Of a stretch of 64,000 nucleotides of DNA, positions 39,253 to 47,884 are shown in pieces; positions within the stretch are counted from its first letter, which is position 1, and every line of letters begins with the position of its first letter. Source of the stretch: Pontibacter sp. SGAir0037 (GTDB lineage Bacteria; Bacteroidota; Bacteroidia; Cytophagales; Hymenobacteraceae); the NCBI RefSeq assembly GCF_005491705.1, contig NZ_CP028092.1:1922001-1986000 (forward strand). The letters run 5' to 3'. The translations under genes were made by a program, and so were the position numbers. The notes beneath the pieces were generated by a model. The model ran no database searches. It saw nothing but the letters and a program-made list of their open reading frames with translations, and had not been told where the DNA came from.

Positions 39253-41658
39253 TTACTTAGCGGATGAACTGGCCGGTGAAGCCGCATCTTTTACTATACG
39301 TATACCATAAACAGGTCCGGCACTATTTCCTTTTTTCGCCTGTAATTTAACAGTAACACTTTTTTTACCTTTAACCAGCTCCTGTGGTATAACATAAGAA
39401 ACATCATAAAAGCGGCTGTCTTTGTACTTATTCAAATCTTCTGTTGCAATTACCACATCATCAATCAGGATGTCAAATATTCTGCCCCTGTTATCCATGC
39501 CCCAGTAGCTCGCCATCAGTGTATTTACAGCTTCAGGAGCAACTTTCAATGTAAAGCTCATATACCCGCCATTGTCAGCAGAACGCCACTTTCTGGCGTG
39601 GTTATCACCTGCTGTTGTATGCTCACCTGTCAGGTCATGATCTCTTTCAGGTTGCATTTCCCCAACACGTAAAATATCTATCGTTCTGGCCTCGATCTCC
39701 TGTTGTTTTAGTTTCTCTTCTTGATAAATTTTTTGCTGTTTCTCCCAACCGTCCGGCGAAAACACATCCCAGTATACTGTATAAAATTCTTTCGATGTCT
39801 GGTTGAAAGGAATCAATTGCACATCATTGGGCACTCCTAAACCGGCTGTTTGGAAGCTTATCTGCTGCTGATTTACCTTGGTAAGCCAGTTATTCGGGTT
39901 ATTGTCTGTTGTAACCAGCACAGGAATACCTTTAACAGGCTCGGGCTCCTTATCTCCTAAAATACCAGCCAGTAAAACAGGCCCATAAAACACCGCTCTT
40001 CTATCCGGATTATCTGGCATGGCCTCCGTATACACATCCGAAGTAGCCATGAACTCTACTTTATCATTCTGCTTCCACTTTCTGTGTAGCACAATATAAC
40101 CTTCCTGGCTCAACTGTACCTTTTGCACTTTACCATTCACTTTTATTTCGGTACTTCTCGCCCAGTGCGGCTTCCGGATGTACATCGGGAAGGAAACAGT
40201 TTTAGCTGTGGAAACGGTAAAATAAATCAAGTTACTTGCAGGTAGTTCTGTTTCTTGTTTAATCTTTACACCCTTCTCCTGCCAGTTAAGTTCGGAGGGA
40301 ATAAACAAATTTACATACAGGCTTCCGTCTTCGCCCTGAAAGTAAATACTTTCGCCATACTTCACATGATTTTCCATACCAGAGCCTACACAACAGGTAA
40401 AGTCGTGAAAAGGAGAGCTATAATGCTTCTGGCCTCCCATCCGGAGCGGCACAAAATAAGTCATCATACCATCCTCACGGTTCTGTGAAGCCAATATGTG
40501 GTTATATAGGCCTTTTTCGTAGTAATCCATCAGGTGGGCCGAAGGCTGCAAAGCAAAAAGATGCCTTGTTAGCTTAAGCATATTATAGGTGTTGCAGGTT
40601 TCGGTGGTATTCTCTGTCAGTTTATCGTTTAGCTTACCCGGCTCGCTCAGGTACTCGTAGTTACTATTGCCACCTGTGGCGTAGGCATGCTTTTCTGTAA
40701 CTGTTTTCCAGAAGAAATCAGCAATATTTAGATCTCTCTGATCGCCAGTAAGCTCGTACCTGCGGGCGCTCGCTATAATTTTAGGTATTTGGGTATTAGA
40801 ATGTTTACCTGGTAGTATATCCTCCCCTTTTGCTAAGGGATCGAGAATGCGTTTATCATAAAAGCGATAAGAAAGGTCGAGGTACTTTTTATGGCCTGTA
40901 ATAGCGTATGTATTTACTAGTGCTTCGCTCATGCCACCATACTCGCAAATCATCATTTCCTGCATCTTTTCTTCGCTCAGGCCTTTTACCGTTTCCCCTG
41001 CCCAGTCGGCTATGCCGATATTCACCTGCAGCGCTTTCTGATTGTTGCAGTACTGGTACGCATCGAGCAAACCAGCCATAATCTTATGTACTGTATACCA
41101 AGGGGCCCAAGCACCGTTCAGGTCAAAGCCTTTCGAACGGATGTCTCCACTGGCAACTTCAGCCCACATCTTGTCTTCGTTAGGTATAGCACCCACATAA
41201 CCTGTTTTCCGGGCTTCCTGACACAGTGCCAGCTCATCAACAATGTAGTTTACCCTCTTTAGAAATTCTGCATCTCCAGAGGCAGCATATTGCATGGCAC
41301 AGGCCGATAAATAGTGCCCCAGGCTATGCCCTGCCAGCCCCGACGACTCCCAGCCCCCATACTTTTCAGCCTTGGGCTTTAAACCTGCATGTACTCTAAA
41401 ATCTGATAAAAAGCGATCCGGCTCTAGTTTTAATAGGTAGTTAACATCTGCCTGCATTGCATCTGTAAAAGAGCTCTGCAACAGCTTTACATCCTCCAGA
41501 CCAAACGCATATGCTCTGACAGGCACGTGGGGCTTTACCTGCATTTTATCATCCTGTTTCTTTGGCACATATGATTGTGCTAATGATGGACTGCCCAACA
41601 GTGTACCGCTGAACAGAAGCGATAAAAAGGCCTTGCTTCTTATAGGATTCGTTTTCAT
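39253..41658 (-). CDS. GH127-family (DUF1680) glycoside hydrolase, probable beta-L-arabinofuranosidase
   Basis: The start at 41658 places a clean signal peptide (MKTNPIRSKAFLSLLFSG onward, ending SLAQ) at the N-terminus; the frame extends nine codons further. An (alpha/alpha)6 DUF1680 domain is followed by a beta domain and a C-terminal DUF6805-like beta module. The GH127 zinc-cysteine site is present (numbering from the upstream ATG): TETC (Glu362, Cys364) and DFTCCVG (Cys431 nucleophile, Cys432). Glu344 in NYEYL is a candidate acid/base. Characterised GH127 enzymes remove beta-L-arabinofuranose, including from hydroxyproline-linked arabino-oligosaccharides of plant extensins. Other GH127 specificities exist, so the substrate is inferred from context. 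Confidence 0.88.
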   Translation of the reverse strand: MKTNPIRSKAFLSLLFSGTLLGSPSLAQSYVPKKQDDKMQVKPHVPVRAYAFGLEDVKLLQSSFTDAMQADVNYLLKLEPDRFLSDFRVHAGLKPKAEKYGGWESSGLAGHSLGHYLSACAMQYAASGDAEFLKRVNYIVDELALCQEARKTGYVGAIPNEDKMWAEVASGDIRSKGFDLNGAWAPWYTVHKIMAGLLDAYQYCNNQKALQVNIGIADWAGETVKGLSEEKMQEMMICEYGGMSEALVNTYAITGHKKYLDLSYRFYDKRILDPLAKGEDILPGKHSNTQIPKIIASARRYELTGDQRDLNIADFFWKTVTEKHAYATGGNSNYEYLSEPGKLNDKLTENTTETCNTYNMLKLTRHLFALQPSAHLMDYYEKGLYNHILASQNREDGMMTYFVPLRMGGQKHYSSPFHDFTCCVGSGMENHVKYGESIYFQGEDGSLYVNLFIPSELNWQEKGVKIKQETELPASNLIYFTVSTAKTVSFPMYIRKPHWARSTEIKVNGKVQKVQLSQEGYIVLHRKWKQNDKVEFMATSDVYTEAMPDNPDRRAVFYGPVLLAGILGDKEPEPVKGIPVLVTTDNNPNNWLTKVNQQQISFQTAGLGVPNDVQLIPFNQTSKEFYTVYWDVFSPDGWEKQQKIYQEEKLKQQEIEARTIDILRVGEMQPERDHDLTGEHTTAGDNHARKWRSADNGGYMSFTLKVAPEAVNTLMASYWGMDNRGRIFDILIDDVVIATEDLNKYKDSRFYDVSYVIPQELVKGKKSVTVKLQAKKGNSAGPVYGIRIVKDAASPASSSAK

Positions 41659-41792
41659 GTATGATTGGTTAAATGGAACTGCCACCTTATATTAAGCGCG
41701 ACACACAGGAACGAACTAATTCCTTGCAGTAGAACAGCGATGGCACTTAGGCAAATCTATTCTTTTCTGACCTGCTATAGTTTCAGTATTTA

Positions 41793-41818
41793 ACCAAATC
41801 CTGACACTATACTACCAT
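41793..41818. promoter_or_regulatory. Shared regulatory box, site H, between GH127 and the AraC regulator
   Basis: The plus strand reads CCAAATCCTGACACTATACT followed by ACCAT. It is the near twin of site F and lies 135 bp from the GH127 start and 59 bp from the AraC start, so it could serve both divergent genes. The location next to a regulator gene suggests autoregulation. Confidence 0.65.
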
Positions 41819-41876
41819 CTTATTTAATTTATGCTTAACTTAAGAATAACATTGTTTAACTCACCTATATCAAGCC

Positions 41877-42764
41877 ATGAAACCCATCTACTTTCAGATT
41901 CCTAAATCAACTGGTGAAACTGTTCGTGTGCAATATGATAAGCAAGAGCATTTCTATGATAACCTTCATTTTCACCCAGAGGTACAGATCATGTTAATTA
42001 CCGAAGGGTCGGGTACCAGGTTTATAGGAGATAGTATTGGCAGCTTTGGGAAAGGTGATATCCTGTTACTGGGACCCAACCTGCCCCACGTGTTCCGGAA
42101 CGACAAAAAATACTATGAACATGACCCATTACTCAAAGCCAGCAATATCTCTGTTTTCTTTCAGATAGAATCTTTTGGGGAAGCTTTTCTTTCCCTGCCC
42201 GAAGTTTATCCTATACAGCGGCTCCTACTCAACAGCAAACGGGGCATCGTGATTAAAGGCCATACCAAAGAAAAAGTCAGCAGGCTCGTACATCAGATGG
42301 TAGAATTAGATGGTTTTGAGTTGTTTATCAGCCTCTTCTCAATCTTAAATTTACTTGCTTTATCCAGAGAAGTTGAGCTTCTCTCTTCGGTTGGTTTTGA
42401 CGGACCACAGAAAGACGCTGACAGTAAAAAAATAAATGATGTATTTACCTATATCATGAACAACTTCTCTGAAGAGATAAAACTGCAAAAAGCTGCCGAC
42501 ATTGCCAATATGAGCGTTAATGCCTTTTGCCGCTATTTTAAGCAGCATACCCGCAAGACCTTTTCTGAATTTCTTAACGAAATTCGAATTGGGCACGCCT
42601 GCAGGCTGTTAATAGAAGACAGGTGGAACGTACGTGAAACGGCTTTTGAGTGTGGTTATGATAATATTTCCTATTTTAACCGCCAGTTTAAAGATATTAC
42701 TGGTTTTACTCCTTCTGAATACATAAAGCTGCATAAAGAGAAATTTCCTTTACAGCTCAGTTAA
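41877..42764 (+). CDS. AraC-family transcriptional regulator with cupin sensor domain
   Basis: This 295-residue protein has an N-terminal cupin (HFHPEVQIMLITEGSG near 31 to 46, with GDILLLGPNLPHVF near 60) that should bind a small effector. It has two C-terminal helix-turn-helix motifs (LQKAADIANMSVNAFCRYFK near 203, then ETAFECGYDNISYFNRQFKD near 256) ending with the AraC signature TGFTPSEYIKLHK. It is the only plus-strand gene of the first 42 kb and is divergent from GH127 with a shared box between them. I infer that it is the regulator acting on the eight boxes, with hydroxyproline, an arabinoside or a pathway intermediate as effector. This is untested. Confidence 0.9.
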   Translation: MKPIYFQIPKSTGETVRVQYDKQEHFYDNLHFHPEVQIMLITEGSGTRFIGDSIGSFGKGDILLLGPNLPHVFRNDKKYYEHDPLLKASNISVFFQIESFGEAFLSLPEVYPIQRLLLNSKRGIVIKGHTKEKVSRLVHQMVELDGFELFISLFSILNLLALSREVELLSSVGFDGPQKDADSKKINDVFTYIMNNFSEEIKLQKAADIANMSVNAFCRYFKQHTRKTFSEFLNEIRIGHACRLLIEDRWNVRETAFECGYDNISYFNRQFKDITGFTPSEYIKLHKEKFPLQLS

Positions 42765-42799
42765 CGCATCTCTGGTGATGGACCTGAAAGGGTTTTCTT

Positions 42800-43035
42800 G
42801 CTACTACATTTACTTGGTTATGAATTAAAGAGGTGGAATGGCGAATAGTATTTCTGAACTTCTTGAAATCATAGCCATTGTACTGGTTCAACCCATCGTC
42901 GGTACCAAACCACATAAAACCAAAGTGGTCTTTGTAAATGGTATTGTTAGAAAGTTCCTCATCAATTCCCAGATAATCCCATGCCTGCGGATAAGATGCA
43001 CAGCTAAGAGAACGTATGCCTCCCCCGCTGAACAT
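42800..43035 (-). pseudogene. N-terminal remnant of a hybrid two-component (HTCS) sensor
   Basis: The minus-strand translation contains LSNNTIYKDHFGFMWFGTDD followed by GLNQYNGYDFKKFRN and SLIHNQVNVV. This is the first Reg_prop blade pair that opens the periplasmic sensor of Bacteroidota HTCS proteins (usually over 1,300 residues). The similarity stops near 42800 and no kinase or regulator domains follow: the AraC gene lies there instead. No signal peptide remains upstream. The gene has therefore been deleted except for about 70 codons, perhaps when the present regulator replaced it. Confidence 0.8.
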
Positions 43036-43040
43036 TTGTT

Positions 43041-43072
43041 AAAAAACAAAGCCACTCCAGACCGGAGTGGCT
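43041..43072 (-). terminator. Intrinsic terminator after the alpha/beta hydrolase gene
   Basis: The 9-bp stem AGCCACTCC/GGAGTGGCT (43050..43058 and 43064..43072) with a 5-base loop is followed on the minus strand by TTTGTTTTTT. It lies about 115 bp after the hydrolase stop at 43189. Confidence 0.82.
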
Positions 43073-43188
43073 TCTGACTTACTTCAACAGGAAAGCAATG
43101 AACCATTATACCCTCCACCAGTTTTCGTCTCTAGTAGTGGACGGAATTTCAGCAAGAAGGCGGTTTTTACAAACTTCCCCCTAATTAT

Positions 43189-44016
43189 TTACTTCTTTTT
43201 CTTCTCCGTTATCCGGCGCACTTCTTTTAACAGCAAGGGAAAGGCAGGATAGGCCATGCCTCCATGGTCGTATCCATCCAGTTCCAGCAGCACTGTTTCT
43301 TTATGGCCGGCTATTTTCATCATACGCATCATGTAGGCGTTTTCCTCGTAGCGGCCCAGCATCTCCAGTTCCCTGTCTCCTGTGATAAGCAGCAAGGGGG
43401 GCGCATCGGAACGTACGTGGTACAGGGGAGCAAGCTTATCAACGGTTGGTTGGGTGTCCGGGATACCCTGCTCTTCACGCACCGTCATGTGCGTGATCGT
43501 ATGCCCGCTAAAAGGAATGAGCCCGGCAATGCGATCTGCATCAATGTTATGCTGCTTCAGCCACGATTTGTCTAAGCCGATCATGGAAGCTAAGTACCCT
43601 CCCGCTGAATGACCGGAAACAAAAACAAGGGAAGGATCGCCTCCAAAGCTTTCAATATTCTTAAATACCCAGCTTACCGCTGCTGCTGCATCCTGTATAT
43701 AGGCAGGTGACTTCGCTTTCGGATACAGGCGGTAGTTAACAGCAACAACCGCAACCCCCTGCCCTTTCAGCGATGCTGGTATCTCTTTGCTGCCACCGGT
43801 CAGCCCTCCCCCGTGGAACCATACAATGGTGGCAAACCCCTTTCTATTTTTTGGAAAGTAAAAATCCAACGCGCAACGTTCATTAATATAGGTATCTGAT
43901 TGGTTGATGGCATTACTGTAGTACCGAACATTTTGCTTCGTTTCATAAGGCACATCCTGTGCACCTGCTACTAAACTGCATCCTGTCAGGAATACAAGAA
44001 GGAGAAATCTTTTCAT
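43189..44016 (-). CDS. Exported alpha/beta hydrolase (BD-FAE/carboxylesterase-like)
   Basis: This is a 275-residue protein with an N-terminal export signal (MKRFLLLVFLTGCSLVAGAQ; an internal Cys could also make it a lipoprotein). Oxyanion-hole motif HGGGLTGGS lies near 69, nucleophile GHSAGGY near 136, and DYGH-like GYDHGGMAYP near the end supplies the histidine. Enzymes of this type hydrolyse esters such as acetyl or feruloyl groups on glycans, or small esters. It stands alone with its own terminator, so a link to the upstream island is uncertain. Confidence 0.85.
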   Translation of the reverse strand: MKRFLLLVFLTGCSLVAGAQDVPYETKQNVRYYSNAINQSDTYINERCALDFYFPKNRKGFATIVWFHGGGLTGGSKEIPASLKGQGVAVVAVNYRLYPKAKSPAYIQDAAAAVSWVFKNIESFGGDPSLVFVSGHSAGGYLASMIGLDKSWLKQHNIDADRIAGLIPFSGHTITHMTVREEQGIPDTQPTVDKLAPLYHVRSDAPPLLLITGDRELEMLGRYEENAYMMRMMKIAGHKETVLLELDGYDHGGMAYPAFPLLLKEVRRITEKKKK

Positions 44017-44197
44017 ACTGCTTATCTTTAGTTTTAATCAGGCTAATAAACCTCCTTAAAATTACCATAGATATCAGCTAAAAGAAATAAATATTCAGGT
44101 TTATATTTATTTCTATCGCTTGGCAGTGCGGCGGTTGGCATAGCTTCTTCCTTCTGTTTAATGCCATAGCGTATTTCTAACACTTGCGGTTGTTTCT

Positions 44198-45319
44198 CTA
44201 CTTGGTTATAAGCAGCTTTTCTTTTACCTGCCTGTTCCCCTCTTCCGCTGGCAGCACCAACACGTACAGGCCCGGCATAAGGTCGCTTACCTGCAGGAAA
44301 GTATGCCTGTTGCTTACCTGCACCTGTTTCACCAACCTGCCTTCCAGGGTATACACATATACCGACTGCCCCTGCAGTGGCTCCAACGTCAGTTCCAGGC
44401 TTATCGCGCTGTTCCCCCTGGATGGGTTAGGATAAAGCTTTACAACACCCTGTGTTATGAAGCCACGCCAATCCAAAGCAATGACTTTTGAAAAGGATGT
44501 CGAACCGTCCTCATCCACCTGTCTCAGGCGATAGTAGTAGGTGTCGGGCCGGGAGTTGACAAGGCTTTGGTCGCAGAAGCTATACTTCCGCCTGGCATAG
44601 CTGTTGCCTGCTCCGGCAACTGTACCGATGCTGTCAAACGACGTGCCCCTGCCATTGCTCCGCTCCACTACAAAGTGGCTGCTGTTCTTTTCAGACAAGG
44701 TTTCCCAACTCAGGTCAATGGCCCTGGCCGCCATACGCCCATTAAAAGCCCCCAACTCGACCGGCAGCGGAGTATACGGGGCATGGCTATAGCCGTAGTA
44801 AATTCGCAGATCACCGCCCAGGCTCAGACCCACCGGGTAGGTGATGCGGAACTCCAGGCGCGCATAGGGCTTGGTGTTGATGAACTCCAGTCTGGCTGGA
44901 GCTGTCGTGCCCGAAAAAAGAGAAAGGTTCAGGAAATGCTGCCCCATGGTAACCTCTTCTACCTGCCGGTTATTGCTGTCGTAGGTCCTGATGGTAATGG
45001 CTGGCAAGAGGCTTAGGCTCAGCACCGGAGCACTCATGCTAACCATAAACCCTGTATGATGGCCTGCGGGAATCGTAGAGTTGAACCCCAGCCGGAGGTA
45101 CTCAGTATTCCCCACCGAGAGCACAGGCGACTCAACGGTAGCAAAGTTCGTGAGGTCTGCGTCAACAGCCCGGGAGGAGTTCTTAACGCGGCTTGAGGTG
45201 ATGCTGTTGCTGGTTGCCTCAACAGTGGTGGCGTAGTGCATGAGCGACTGTCCCTGCGTTGTGAGCGCCAGCAGGGCCAATAGCAAAAGCAGCAACAGCC
45301 GGTGGGTTGTCAATGCCAT
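44198..45319 (-). CDS. T9SS-sorted surface protein of unknown function
   Basis: This 373-residue protein has a long leucine-rich signal peptide (about 1 to 24, ending TTQGQ). An all-beta body resembling a carbohydrate- or discoidin-like module (residues 30 to 175) is followed by a fibronectin-type stretch (ELGAFNGRMAARAIDLSWET, about 185 to 275). A type IX secretion C-terminal domain closes it: VKLYPNPSRGN near 295, then YTLEGRLVKQ and LMPGLYVLVL. The domain sends proteins across the outer membrane and onto the cell surface. The ligand or activity is unknown. GC content appears higher than in its neighbours. Confidence 0.85.
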   Translation of the reverse strand: MALTTHRLLLLLLLALLALTTQGQSLMHYATTVEATSNSITSSRVKNSSRAVDADLTNFATVESPVLSVGNTEYLRLGFNSTIPAGHHTGFMVSMSAPVLSLSLLPAITIRTYDSNNRQVEEVTMGQHFLNLSLFSGTTAPARLEFINTKPYARLEFRITYPVGLSLGGDLRIYYGYSHAPYTPLPVELGAFNGRMAARAIDLSWETLSEKNSSHFVVERSNGRGTSFDSIGTVAGAGNSYARRKYSFCDQSLVNSRPDTYYYRLRQVDEDGSTSFSKVIALDWRGFITQGVVKLYPNPSRGNSAISLELTLEPLQGQSVYVYTLEGRLVKQVQVSNRHTFLQVSDLMPGLYVLVLPAEEGNRQVKEKLLITK

Positions 45320-45611
45320 AAATCGTAAAAGGTATTAAGTATGTTTTGGTTGCTTGGTTGTGTATCCCCCTTCTGCCACAGCACTGCCGTCATCTCCGCA
45401 AGCGGCAGGTAATCATGCCTGGCTACGGTAAGCCAAAGCAAACAGTGGCTTGCTTTCCTGTTTTAACACAAGATGTTGGGCAGAAATAAGGTAATGTAAA
45501 AGGCGCTTTGTACTACTGTTTCATATCCGGCAGCTCTATATTATTTAAGTGCAAATAAAGCCGGTATGCTTGGAAAGGGTTTTATCTATAACAAAGTATT
45601 GTTGTCACTCT

Positions 45612-46538
45612 TCAAAGTTTCAGCAGTACCCGGTATTCTGAAGGGGTATAGCCCGTCACTCTTTTAAAGAACCGGCTGAAGTACGACACCGACTCAAAGC
45701 CAAGCCTGTAGGCAACCTGTGAAACAGTCAGGTCTGTCTGCCGGAGCAGGGTGAGCGCCTCCTGGGCTGTCCTTTCCTGCAAAAGCTGGCTGGCAGACTT
45801 CCCCAGCACCTTCTGCACCATCTCGTTGAGGTAGTTGGGGTGTATACACAGCTCGTGCGCGTAGTCTTTTACCGACTTCAGGTGAGAGGGCTTCTCGTCT
45901 GTCAGGTGCCTGAGGTGCTGGTTAATAAGCTGCTGGAATTTATTGATTGTTTGGCTGTTGGCCAAACTAGCCTCCGTAGACATTGTATGCGTATGGCTGA
46001 CCGCTTTCCTTGCCTCCAGCAGCAGGGTGAGCAGGTAAGACCTGATCAGCTCGTCCCTCCCACGGCTTTGCTCTGCCTGTTCCTCCTGCATTCGCCTGAA
46101 CAGGAAAGAGATTAGCTTTGCCTGGCATTCCTTCAGCGTCAGAACGCTCACCTTCCCCTCCCTTAAGAAAGAGAAGGTTTCAAACAGGTCGCTTTTCTGG
46201 GAATTGATGGAGAAGAAGCCTATTGAAAAATGCAGCACGTACCCCTGCAGGTCTTGCGCCAGATCCCATGAGTGCACATGTCCGGCCCCGGAAAGCATCA
46301 GGGAAATGGGCTCTACATCCAGGCATTTGTTGTTTGCCTTCACATGGATTTTGCCCTTTGTAATCAAACAAATCTGGTTGAACATTCCCCTGTAGGCGGG
46401 CATGGTTCGCCTCACCATCTGGGCAGTGTCTTCGTAGGAGTGGCAGTCAAAGTGTTCTGAGTAAGGTTCAGGAATGCCTGCCTCCCTGTAAAAATCATGC
46501 AGGTTATTTATGATTTTTATCCCCTTATAAGCTTTCAT
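45612..46538 (-). CDS. AraC-family transcriptional regulator
   Basis: This 308-residue protein has an N-terminal AraC-binding-like sensor region (HVKANNKCLDVEPISLMLSG near 75). A C-terminal double helix-turn-helix is present: VKDYAHELCIHPNYLNEMVQ near 225 and LTVSQVAYRLGFESVSYFSR near 272, followed by FKRVTGYTPSEYR. It is monocistronic and transcribed away from a 593-bp gene-free region. The nearest genes on the same strand are the T9SS protein and the esterase, which are possible targets. The effector is not known. Confidence 0.88.
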   Translation of the reverse strand: MKAYKGIKIINNLHDFYREAGIPEPYSEHFDCHSYEDTAQMVRRTMPAYRGMFNQICLITKGKIHVKANNKCLDVEPISLMLSGAGHVHSWDLAQDLQGYVLHFSIGFFSINSQKSDLFETFSFLREGKVSVLTLKECQAKLISFLFRRMQEEQAEQSRGRDELIRSYLLTLLLEARKAVSHTHTMSTEASLANSQTINKFQQLINQHLRHLTDEKPSHLKSVKDYAHELCIHPNYLNEMVQKVLGKSASQLLQERTAQEALTLLRQTDLTVSQVAYRLGFESVSYFSRFFKRVTGYTPSEYRVLLKL

Positions 46539-47131
46539 TGTTTAATGTAATAAAAAAGTAATTTAATTCAATATTATAAAATTTACGCAATGTTCTTATC
46601 CGGGATTAATAATTTCCTGCTTTTCCTGAACCGTTCCGAAGAATCCTTGCTATAATGAGGAATAAGAGGATTTTACCTGCGAAAGGTTACCTCAAGTCTT
46701 ATAGGTAAAACGTGTTGTTCTCTTTTCCGGCATTAAGGAAACAGCTCTGGTGCGGGCCAATGGTCTTGATTATTGTAGCCTTTGTAAATATTATTACTTC
46801 TTCTGATATGGAGGTGCCAACATAGAGCACGACGCAAACAACAAAGTAGCCGGCTTTATCAAAAGGAAAGTTATATATTAGAAGTAACTTGTATTTATTA
46901 AACTTATTCTTGGCTAATATCCACACTAAGCTCCTCCCCTTCCTGAATTCGATCGGAAGATGTACCGATGTTTGACTCCTTCATCAACCCTGCTATGGCT
47001 GTTTAGCTTATTGCAAACATGAACCTATGTCTAAATTTACTAAAACCAGGACACTACCTTGTTTTAAAACTTTTGCTGATTAAATTGGTATACCGCAAGA
47101 GAGAAAAGAAAAGGAGAGTACGATTGAGACA
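46539..47131. other. 593-bp gene-free region
   Basis: An open frame of 75 codons exists on the minus strand (46699..46926), but it has no recognisable similarity or ribosome-binding site and I do not call it. A purine-rich AAGGAGAG at 47110..47117 precedes the GAF gene by about 15 bp. No RNA gene or repeat was recognised. Confidence 0.5.
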
Positions 47132-47638
47132 ATGGGCCCTAAAACAGATAACCTGAAAATGATGCGAAATGAGGTAAGCACATCTGATGATTTTTCAAAT
47201 GAGCTTCGTGATTTTAAGGCAGCACTTGAAACTTCGGGAGTACACGGAGCCCTGCGGTATTTAAACAAAAGAACTCCCCATCGCTATACCGGATTTTACA
47301 AGTACGATGGAGATACGCTGCGCAACCTGGCGATCTACGACAAATACGACCCTAACGTACAAAAAGGGGAAGATGCACCAATGGCGGCTACCTATTGTTC
47401 GCTCTTGCAAAAGCAACAGGCCTTGGAAATTTTTGATGCGACCGAAGACGTACGCGTGAAAGGTATAGTTCTAACCCCCGTCACGTCTTACTGCGGCGTA
47501 TTAGTACGCGACACAAACGGATTTCCTTTTGGAAGCCTCTGCCATTTCGATATGAAGCGCTGCCAGCCACGGTCCACCGACTTTCCACTATTGCAGGCTG
47601 CAGCCGAAATTCTGTATCAGCATTTACATGCAGTATAA
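47132..47638 (+). CDS. GAF-domain protein
   Basis: This 168-residue single-domain protein has HRYTGFYKYDGDTLRNLAIYD near 50, DAPMAATYCSLLQKQQ near 83 and GVLVRDTNGFPFGSLCHFD near 121, the order of strands expected for a small GAF domain. The last match, with a conserved Cys, is typical. GAF domains bind small ligands or sense redox state. No output domain is attached, so it may act as a stand-alone sensor or enzyme-like module. It is one of the few plus-strand genes and has no operon partner. The distance to the AAGGAGAG sequence is long (15 bp), so a start further upstream with a rare codon cannot be excluded. Confidence 0.7.
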   Translation: MGPKTDNLKMMRNEVSTSDDFSNELRDFKAALETSGVHGALRYLNKRTPHRYTGFYKYDGDTLRNLAIYDKYDPNVQKGEDAPMAATYCSLLQKQQALEIFDATEDVRVKGIVLTPVTSYCGVLVRDTNGFPFGSLCHFDMKRCQPRSTDFPLLQAAAEILYQHLHAV

Positions 47639-47884
47639 GGTATTCCGCTGGCGTAGCTACTCCTGTACACACAAAGGTTTCTGTTTCGGAATTTCATTGT
47701 TTAAACTTGCACGATAGTAGCAGCCGCGATTACCTCTGTTGCGCTTACATATGTGTTAGTTTAAAGCATCTTCATCTGTTAAATATTTCTGCCACGGGTA
47801 TTGTTGAACTTGGCAATCTTCTTAAACTTAACAGTAGGTTAGCAGAGCACGCGCCTCAGGCCTGTACAAACGGAATCATTCGTT

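Noticed and set aside
1..42764. Interpretation of the island as a collagen-degradation locus
   Set aside because: Not excluded, since the Hyp pathway fits collagen. However no collagenase-type gene was seen and the GH127 hydrolase under the same box has no role in collagen, so the plant glycoprotein reading was preferred.
46699..46926. 75-codon minus-strand open frame
   Set aside because: No recognisable family, no clear ribosome-binding site, and a composition like the surrounding non-coding DNA.
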